Shown here piece after piece: positions 6,340 through 10,309 of a stretch of 10,309 bases of DNA. Both the position numbers and the translations under genes were made by a program. Under the pieces are notes generated by a model. The model saw only the letters and a program-made list of their open reading frames with translations. It was not told where the DNA came from and searched no databases. Source of the stretch: CAYFMH01 sp964344775 (GTDB lineage Bacteria > Patescibacteriota > Gracilibacteria > UBA4473). The stretch lies in NCBI GenBank assembly GCA_964344775.1, contig CAYFOO010000049.1:1-10309 (forward strand), given 5' to 3'. Position 1 is the stretch's first letter. Each line of letters opens with the position of its first letter.

Positions 6340-6475
6340 GTTTTTAAAAAATAAGAAGATGGTATGTGGTATATCGTATATGGGATTATGAAAGATAATA
6401 TTTAGAAATAGGATTAAAATTCCCCACATACCATATACTATCTTCTGTATACTTATATACTGATTTTTAAAAAAC
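6340..6475. repeat. MITE-like palindromic element with heptamer arms
   Basis: Ends at 6340-6352 and 6463-6475 are inverted repeats matching at 12 of 13 positions. Inside them the left arm has heptamers GGTATGT, GGTATAT, CGTATAT and GGGATTA (6361-6388). The right arm has CCACATA, CCATATA, CTATCTT, CTGTATA and CTTATAT (6424-6458), each starting with C at a 7-base step. AAGATGG TATGTGG at 6356-6369 matches the reverse complement of 6431-6444 at 12 of 14 positions. No transposase is encoded. It fills most of the 228-base gap between genes; I see nothing else there apart from weak promoter-like boxes (TTGCCA at 6481 and TATTAA at 6503). Confidence 0.7.
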
Positions 6476-6529
6476 TTGCGTTGCCAAGAATTTTAAAATG
6501 GTTATTAATAGTATTCCCTTTTTCTTCAA

Positions 6530-7276
6530 ATGCCAAACGCACTGTATCAACTGATTGATAGACATCGAAACACACTTTATGAAATATTTGTTATTTTTGA
6601 CATTGTTTTCATTCTTTTACTCTTTTTGGAGTTTATTTTTCCGGATGATCCTCATATTCGACTTTTAGAAATTGGATTTGGATTGGTTTATGCTTGTGAA
6701 TTTATATTTCGTGTGTGGCTTCGGTCAAAAGATGGTCGGGATATTTTTACGCTTTGGAGGTTTTTTGATGCGGTGATTCTTTTTTCTATTTTTGGACGAG
6801 TTTTTATCGAAGATTTTTTCTTTTTTCATGTCATTTCTTCTCTACGAATTTTCCGTTCATACCGATCTATTCGGCTTCTCCTTAAGACCGATAATTTTGT
6901 TTCCCGAAATCACGAAATAGTACTTTCTACTGTTAATTTGCTCGTCTTTATTTTTATCATGACGGCGATGGTTTTTACCCTACAAGTGGACAAAAACCCA
7001 GAGATTAATGATTATGTGGATGCCCTCTATTTCACCATTTCTACACTCACTACCACTGGATTTGGAGATATCACAGCTGTAGGAAAAGGAGGAAAAATGC
7101 TTTCTGTGATTATTATGGTACTCGGAGTAGGACTCTTTTTGAAACTCGCGAGCAGTATTTTTAAACCCTCAAAAATATTTCATGAATGTGAGTATTGCGG
7201 CCTCAAACGTCATGATGCAGATGCTTCTCACTGTAAACATTGTGGTAAGATCGTTCACCTTCATGGAGAGGAGTAA
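6530..7276 (+). CDS. Voltage-gated cation (probably K+) channel with C-terminal zinc ribbon, copy 1
   Basis: The 248-residue protein is a single six-span channel subunit of the voltage-gated ion channel superfamily. S1 is about 19-37, S2 46-64 (Glu57, Arg61), and S3 78-93 (Asp80). S4 is 104-119 with Arg106, 109, 112 and 115 at three-residue steps, the voltage-sensor pattern. S5 is 130-152, the pore helix and filter LTTTGFGD at 173-180 (K+ channels have TVGYGD or GFGD), and S6 190-211. After S6 comes a short tail with CEYC (220-223) and CKHC (235-238), a four-cysteine zinc-ribbon pattern on the predicted cytoplasmic side. Four subunits would form a pore. Potassium selectivity is inferred from GFGD. 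The ATG at 6530 is the only sensible start; no Shine-Dalgarno site is seen. A close paralogue follows 39 bases later. Zinc or redox control of gating is a speculation. Confidence 0.9.
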   Translation: MPNALYQLIDRHRNTLYEIFVIFDIVFILLLFLEFIFPDDPHIRLLEIGFGLVYACEFIFRVWLRSKDGRDIFTLWRFFDAVILFSIFGRVFIEDFFFFHVISSLRIFRSYRSIRLLLKTDNFVSRNHEIVLSTVNLLVFIFIMTAMVFTLQVDKNPEINDYVDALYFTISTLTTTGFGDITAVGKGGKMLSVIIMVLGVGLFLKLASSIFKPSKIFHECEYCGLKRHDADASHCKHCGKIVHLHGEE

Positions 7277-7279
7277 AAT

Positions 7280-7308
7280 TTTTAGTTTTTTTTGGATTGT
7301 GCTACTAT
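7280..7308 (+). promoter_or_regulatory. Weak promoter-like sequence before channel copy 2
   Basis: TACTAT (7303-7308) lies seven to eight bases before the ATG at 7316, which would make that start leaderless. The -35 region (around 7280-7286, TTTAGT) is poor. Read-through from channel copy 1 is an equally good explanation. Confidence 0.25.
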
Positions 7309-7315
7309 GACTCCG

Positions 7316-8071
7316 ATGAGTGAGTTCCTTTTGAAAGTCTTCAAAAACACGCCAAGCCAAAGAAATTTATTTTATCAGTTTTTGGTGGCTTTTGACATAG
7401 CCTTTATCCTTTTACTTTTTTTAGAATTTACTTTCCCTGAAAATGCTTTTATACGAACGGCAGAAATAGGTTTTGGGATGCTTTTTATTTTGGAACTTGT
7501 GGGGAGAATTTTATTTGCTCTGCGTCAAAAAAATCCGATTTTTACCGTTTGGAATTTCTTTGATTTAGTCATTATTTTTGCGATTTTCCAACGGTTTTTG
7601 TTCGAAGATATCTTTTTATTGCATCTCATTTCTTCGCTACGGATTTTGCGATCTTATCGATTGATAAAAATGCTCCTCAAGACTAATAACTTTGTTTCTC
7701 GAAACCATGAGGTGGTACTTTCTACCGTTAATTTATTGGTTTTTATCTTCATTATGACGGCGATGGTGTTTACGCTCCAGGCCCCAAAAAATCCAGGGAT
7801 AAATAGCTATGTGGATGCACTTTATTTCACTACTACGACTCTGACGACGACGGGATTTGGGGATATCATTGTGGTCGGAGAAGATGGAAAATTACTGGCA
7901 GTGATTATTATGGCCTTGGGGGTAGGACTATTTTTGAAACTTGCGAATAGTATTTTTAAACCCTCTAAGATTTTTTATAAATGCAAAAGTTGCGGTCTCA
8001 AGCGTCACGAAATGGATGCTTCCCATTGCAAGCATTGTGGAAATATTCTTCAGATTGAGCACGAAGGATAG
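7316..8071 (+). CDS. Voltage-gated cation (probably K+) channel with C-terminal zinc ribbon, copy 2
   Basis: The 251-residue paralogue is colinear with copy 1: S1 about 22-40, S2 49-67 (Glu60), S3 81-96 (Asp83), S4 107-122 with Arg109, 112, 115 and Lys118, S5 133-155, filter LTTTGFGD at 176-183, S6 193-214, and zinc-ribbon cysteines CKSC (223-226) and CKHC (238-241). From FVSRNHE through S5 the two proteins are almost identical, while S1-S3 differ more; synonymous sites differ freely, so the duplication is not recent and the S4-S5-pore part is conserved by selection. The last sensor charge is Lys instead of Arg. The two may form hetero-tetramers. The ATG at 7316 is preferred because it aligns with copy 1; ATG at 7307 would add three residues and TTG at 7292 eight. 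A heptamer array begins at the stop codon. Confidence 0.88.
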   Translation: MSEFLLKVFKNTPSQRNLFYQFLVAFDIAFILLLFLEFTFPENAFIRTAEIGFGMLFILELVGRILFALRQKNPIFTVWNFFDLVIIFAIFQRFLFEDIFLLHLISSLRILRSYRLIKMLLKTNNFVSRNHEVVLSTVNLLVFIFIMTAMVFTLQAPKNPGINSYVDALYFTTTTLTTTGFGDIIVVGEDGKLLAVIIMALGVGLFLKLANSIFKPSKIFYKCKSCGLKRHEMDASHCKHCGNILQIEHEG

Positions 8072-8115
8072 AATAGGGATTAGGGAACAGGGACGAGTTA
8101 AAAGTTAAGGAGTTA
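8067..8115. repeat. Heptamer array (NAGGGAN then NAGTTAA) after channel copy 2
   Basis: Seven units can be laid out from 8067: GATAGAA, TAGGGAT, TAGGGAA, CAGGGAC, GAGTTAA, AAGTTAA and GGAGTTA. AG recurs at 8075, 8082, 8089, 8096 and 8103. The stop codon (8069-8071) is in the first unit. The GGG-type units resemble those at 4551-4564. Confidence 0.7.
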
Positions 8116-8304
8116 TTTTTGTGGACAAAAAGAGAAAAGAAAATAGAATCTCGATTGCCTTTTGTTCTTTCAAAAGTAAAAATTCCAAAATTTAGTCTAC
8201 AAAGATAAAAATCAGGACAGACTGAATTTTGAGAGGAGAAGACTACGAAGGATTGAAGTTCCAAAAACTTTTGGAGCGTAAATACGCAGTCATCTTCGAC
8301 GACC
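8116..8304. other. AT-rich tRNA upstream region, no gene seen
   Basis: No credible coding frame is present on either strand. CCAAAA/TTTTGG (8261-8274) and GCGT/ACGC (8276-8287) form two small adjacent hairpins just before tRNA-Cys. A promoter for the tRNAs is expected here, but only a weak TTGAAG (8253-8258) is visible, and I cannot place a convincing -10 box. Confidence 0.4.
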
Positions 8305-8378
8305 GGCGCTATGGCGGAATGGTTACGCAGAGGCCTGCAAAGCCTTTTATCCCGGTTCAATTCCGGGTGGCGCCTCCA
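8305..8378 (+). tRNA. tRNA-Cys (GCA)
   Basis: A full cloverleaf with encoded CCA. Acceptor GGCGCTA pairs with TGGCGCC (8368-8374). The anticodon stem GAGGC/GCCTT encloses loop CTGCAAA with anticodon GCA. The T arm is CCCGG, TTCAATT, CCGGG. The discriminator is T (8375), the usual identity base of tRNA-Cys, followed by CCA at 8376-8378. It reads the UGC and UGU codons and is probably cotranscribed with tRNA-Leu. Confidence 0.96.
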
Positions 8379-8486
8379 GCCTTCGTTTGCGACGATCCCG
8401 AGTCCTCGGGAGAGTTGGAATAAGAAGGCTGTCCGCTGAAACTTTATGCGAAGGCGGACTACACAAATTAGAACGCAAACTACGGC
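8378..8486. repeat. Composite GC-rich palindromic element between two tRNA genes
   Basis: AGCCTTC (8378-8384) pairs with GAAGGCT (8424-8430) around the hairpin TCCCGAG/CTCGGGA (8396-8411), whose 16-base core is identical to 1338-1353. A second hairpin GTCCGC/GCGGAC (8431-8436, 8454-8459) follows directly. The whole is bracketed by 8379-8391 and 8474-8486, inverted copies matching at 11 of 13 positions. The element begins at the CCA end of tRNA-Cys. Confidence 0.7.
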
Positions 8487-8504
8487 TGGCAGACCAGCTC
8501 AAAT

Positions 8505-8591
8505 GCTCGGGTGGTGGAATGGTAGACACGAAGGACTTAAAATCCTTTGCCCTCATACGGCGTGCGGGTTCAAGTCCCGCCCCGAGCACCA
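8505..8591 (+). tRNA. tRNA-Leu (UAA)
   Basis: An 87-base class II tRNA. Acceptor GCTCGGG pairs with CCCGAGC (8581-8587), the anticodon stem AAGGA/TCCTT encloses CTTAAAA with anticodon TAA, and a long variable arm (TGCCC, TCATA, CGGCG) precedes the T arm GCGGG, TTCAAGT, CCCGC. The discriminator is A, as in leucine tRNAs, and CCA is encoded. It reads UUA and UUG, frequent leucine codons in this AT-rich DNA. Confidence 0.97.
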
Positions 8592-8661
8592 TCGTCGGGA
8601 TTGTATCCATGCTTCCACCACGCTATCCAGCGAGGTTCCAGCATTCCTAAATCCCTCCTCC

Positions 8662-8713
8662 CAAAATCCAACCTGTACCTATTTTTAATCTTTGTAGATT
8701 GGATTTTGTTTTT
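8662..8713 (+). terminator. Probable intrinsic terminator of the tRNA unit
   Basis: CAAAATCCAA (8662-8671) is the perfect reverse complement of TTGGATTTTG (8699-8708), followed by five T residues. A smaller AATCT/AGATT hairpin lies near the right arm. The spacer from the end of tRNA-Leu to here (8592-8661) holds no gene. The loop is long (27 bases), which lowers confidence. Confidence 0.6.
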
Positions 8714-8822
8714 GTTGGTGTATGTAAAAGAGTGAAAAGCGGGGGCAGAGTTTATGTTCCTTTTCAATTTTTGTCCAATAAAATCCTTGATTCTTTTTCC
8801 TGGATTAATAATCCTTTTTTTG

Positions 8823-9275
8823 ATGAAAATAAAATGCTACTTTTTCGGCAAAAAGAATGAAATCACAGATCGGGAACAGGAATTGATCAAAAGAATCGGA
8901 TTTCGCACAAAAATTGAAATGATTCCGTTAGCTCAGGCGGGGATTGATAATGTGGGGAAAACCAAAAAAATTGAGGCGGCGAAATTTTTGAGCAAAATAA
9001 GTGATCAGGATTTTGTAATTGTCTTTGATGAAAAGGGGGAGGAATTTGATTCACCTAAATTTTCGAAGTGGCTCAAAGATAAATTGGTCAACGAAAAGGA
9101 GGTGATTTTTGTGATTGGGGGAGCGGATGGGTTGGATGAGAGTGTTTTATCCCGAGCGAATTTTCAATTGCGATTTGGACGAATGGTGTGGACGCGGAAT
9201 CTTTTTCGGTACATGGCATTGGAGCAGATTTATCGGGCGTTGGAGATTGATGGAGGAGGTAAGTTTCACAAATAA
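8823..9275 (+). CDS. rlmH: 23S rRNA (pseudouridine1915-N3)-methyltransferase RlmH
   Basis: The protein of 150 residues is close to the usual length (about 155) of RlmH, a SPOUT-family enzyme that uses S-adenosylmethionine to methylate pseudouridine 1915 in helix 69 of 23S rRNA on assembled ribosomes. Family marks are the N-terminal MKIKCYFFGK, the central strand with FVIVFDEKGEEFDSPKFSKWL, the cofactor-binding FVIGGADGLDESVL (about 95-108), and the C-terminal LFRYMALEQIYRALEIDGGGKFH, matching the knot region and the conserved Tyr/Phe-His ending. The ATG at 8823 is chosen because it begins exactly at the family N-terminus; an upstream ATG at 8754 would add 23 hydrophobic residues foreign to the family. 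No Shine-Dalgarno site is seen. A tiny hairpin with a T run (8802-8821) sits immediately before the start. It stands apart from the tRNA unit, whose proposed terminator lies upstream. Confidence 0.94.
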   Translation: MKIKCYFFGKKNEITDREQELIKRIGFRTKIEMIPLAQAGIDNVGKTKKIEAAKFLSKISDQDFVIVFDEKGEEFDSPKFSKWLKDKLVNEKEVIFVIGGADGLDESVLSRANFQLRFGRMVWTRNLFRYMALEQIYRALEIDGGGKFHK

Positions 9276-9288
9276 TGTTTTTATTTAT

Positions 9289-9317
9289 TTATCAATATAA
9301 TTTGATTTTTGTATAAA
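9289..9317 (+). promoter_or_regulatory. Promoter for the last gene
   Basis: TTATCA (9289-9294) and TATAAA (9312-9317) are 17 bases apart. The start would lie near 9324, leaving a leader of about 14 bases with no Shine-Dalgarno site before the ATG at 9338. An alternative TATAAT at 9296-9301 lies upstream. Confidence 0.5.
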
Positions 9318-9337
9318 ATAAATTAGGTATTTGTTTA

Positions 9338-10282
9338 ATGGAAAATCTCAAAAGACCAGATTTAAAAGAAGGTGGTTTGGGGGGAGAGACTTACTTGAAT
9401 TTAGGTCCTGTCTTAGCCCAAAGCTTAGCTAATAGTACTGCGTTAAGTACTGCTTCTTTTCTTACAACAACGCCTAAAGAACAAGAAGAATTATATTTTT
9501 TACATAATATTCCTGATTTAGAAGCAAGAGTTTTTGCTCAAAAATTAATTGAATTAACAGGAATTCCGTTTACTTATTTTGTGAGTAGATATACTCAAAG
9601 ATTAGAAACTCTGAATAAAGAAACAAATATAGATGCTGCCTATCTTTTATGGCGAATTGAAGAAGAAGGAGAAGACTTTGATTGGCCGGATTACATGGGG
9701 ATAAGTTTGTTTCATGCGTACACGGGAGATATTTTAAGTGAAAACCATCATGCTTCTACTGATTTTAATAATAGTGGTAAAAAAGAATGGGTAGATAGAC
9801 TTCTCCATTGTGATGTAATGTTTGATGTCGGATACAAAAAAAAAGATGAAATTTGGGTTAAGCTTGATCGGAAGGATTTAGTTGTAGAAGAAGAAAATCC
9901 TGATTTTTTAATCCGTACTACTATTCTTGGTTATGGTCCGGGACGGGTAAATCTTATATTTCGTAACACAAAAGCACTAAACGATCATATTATTTCTTTC
10001 TTTTTTGATGACGTGATCAAGCTTTTAGCACTTTCTGGAGCAGAAAGTTTTGATGAGAGTTTAAGCGTTATGAGTGGTGTCATGAAATTTGTCTATGATG
10101 AAAAATTTGCACTAGAAGTGGCGAAAGCACTCGATAATACTCGAGAAATTGAAGATTTACAACTGTTGGAGCATTTTTATGAATTATTATGGAATCTTAG
10201 TATTGATTCAGAACATTCTGCACAGCTTCGTGAATTACGAACAAAAATCACAGATTTAAGGAAACTCTGCAAAACTGATTAA
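9338..10282 (+). CDS. Hypothetical protein, 314 residues, not recognised
   Basis: I do not recognise a family. There is no signal peptide or strong membrane span. A Ser/Thr/Leu-rich N-terminal segment (about 20-46) leads into acidic helices; YFLHNIPDLEARVFAQKLIELTGIPFTYF (about 53-80) includes aromatic and hydrophobic residues typical of a folded core. The middle (about 145-210) is beta-like (VMFDVGYKKKDEIWVKL, then IRTTILGYGPGRVNLIFRN), and the C-terminal third is helical and rich in Leu, Glu and Lys. The composition fits a cytoplasmic acidic protein. The start is the first ATG behind a good promoter, without a Shine-Dalgarno site. It lies 62 bases after rlmH but seems to have its own transcription. 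The frame is complete, ending 27 bases before the window edge, so a partner gene may follow. The long open frame and codon use make it a convincing gene. Confidence 0.78.
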   Translation: MENLKRPDLKEGGLGGETYLNLGPVLAQSLANSTALSTASFLTTTPKEQEELYFLHNIPDLEARVFAQKLIELTGIPFTYFVSRYTQRLETLNKETNIDAAYLLWRIEEEGEDFDWPDYMGISLFHAYTGDILSENHHASTDFNNSGKKEWVDRLLHCDVMFDVGYKKKDEIWVKLDRKDLVVEEENPDFLIRTTILGYGPGRVNLIFRNTKALNDHIISFFFDDVIKLLALSGAESFDESLSVMSGVMKFVYDEKFALEVAKALDNTREIEDLQLLEHFYELLWNLSIDSEHSAQLRELRTKITDLRKLCKTD

Positions 10283-10309
10283 AAGCTGGTAAAATTGAGA
10301 AAATTTAAC

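Noticed and set aside
6530..8071. Recent gene duplication or assembly artefact for the two channel genes
   Set aside because: Synonymous positions and S1-S3 differ widely between the copies, so they are two old, separately kept paralogues.
8229..8423. Plus-strand open frame of 64 codons over tRNA-Cys
   Set aside because: It overlaps the whole tRNA-Cys and part of the palindromic spacer, with no protein-like composition.
8347..8610. Minus-strand open frame of 87 codons across the tRNA region
   Set aside because: It is the antisense of tRNA-Leu and part of tRNA-Cys; the translated motifs near FKSFVSTIPP are a well-known false protein produced by leucine tRNA genes.
8754..8822. Longer rlmH start with a hydrophobic N-terminal extension
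   Set aside because: RlmH is a cytoplasmic enzyme starting at the MKIK motif. The extension comes from T-rich spacer DNA.

Overview
The window looks like a stretch of chromosome from a small-genome, AT-rich bacterium of the candidate phyla radiation (Patescibacteria); Peregrinibacteria is my best guess, not a demonstrated placement. The reasons are the AT-rich coding sequence, almost no Shine-Dalgarno sites and very short leaders, many genes without recognisable homologues, short GC-rich palindromic repeats between and even inside genes, and a standard code. UGA is not read as glycine, because long frames are open without in-frame TGA. All supported genes lie on the + strand.

Layout: an unrecognised 156-residue gene (74-544), then a large hairpin, then a DJ-1/PfpI-family protein (729-1241). 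A repeat-filled spacer leads to a secreted or membrane-anchored protein with 17-residue beta-type repeats and a multi-pass membrane tail (1392-2489). Next comes a frame-broken four-helix-bundle (23S rRNA intervening-sequence type) gene bracketed by inverted heptamer repeats (2570-2921). A small one-span membrane protein (3006-3236), a FolC-type Mur ligase (3308-4558) and an unrecognised 552-residue helical protein (4643-6301) follow. After a MITE-like palindromic element (6340-6475) come two tandem paralogous voltage-gated cation channels with C-terminal zinc-ribbon motifs (6530-7276 and 7316-8071). A tRNA-Cys/tRNA-Leu pair (8305-8591) ends at a terminator. RlmH (8823-9275) and an unrecognised 314-residue protein with its own promoter (9338-10282) close the window. 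The genes do not form one pathway; housekeeping functions (tRNAs, RlmH, FolC-like) are mixed with envelope and ion-transport genes.

The most unusual feature is the spacer DNA. Most junctions from 1242 to 8115 carry degenerate arrays with a strict 7-base period. Each array uses a different heptamer. Several occur as inverted pairs around a gene or a loop, several contain the upstream stop codon, one carries a promoter, and one (three perfect AAAGAAC copies) sits inside the folC-like reading frame next to a GC-rich repeat. A second repeat class, GC-rich palindromes, occurs at 1338-1353, in the folC-like gene and between the two tRNA genes. The heptamer pattern is the best candidate here for an undescribed repeat or mobility system.
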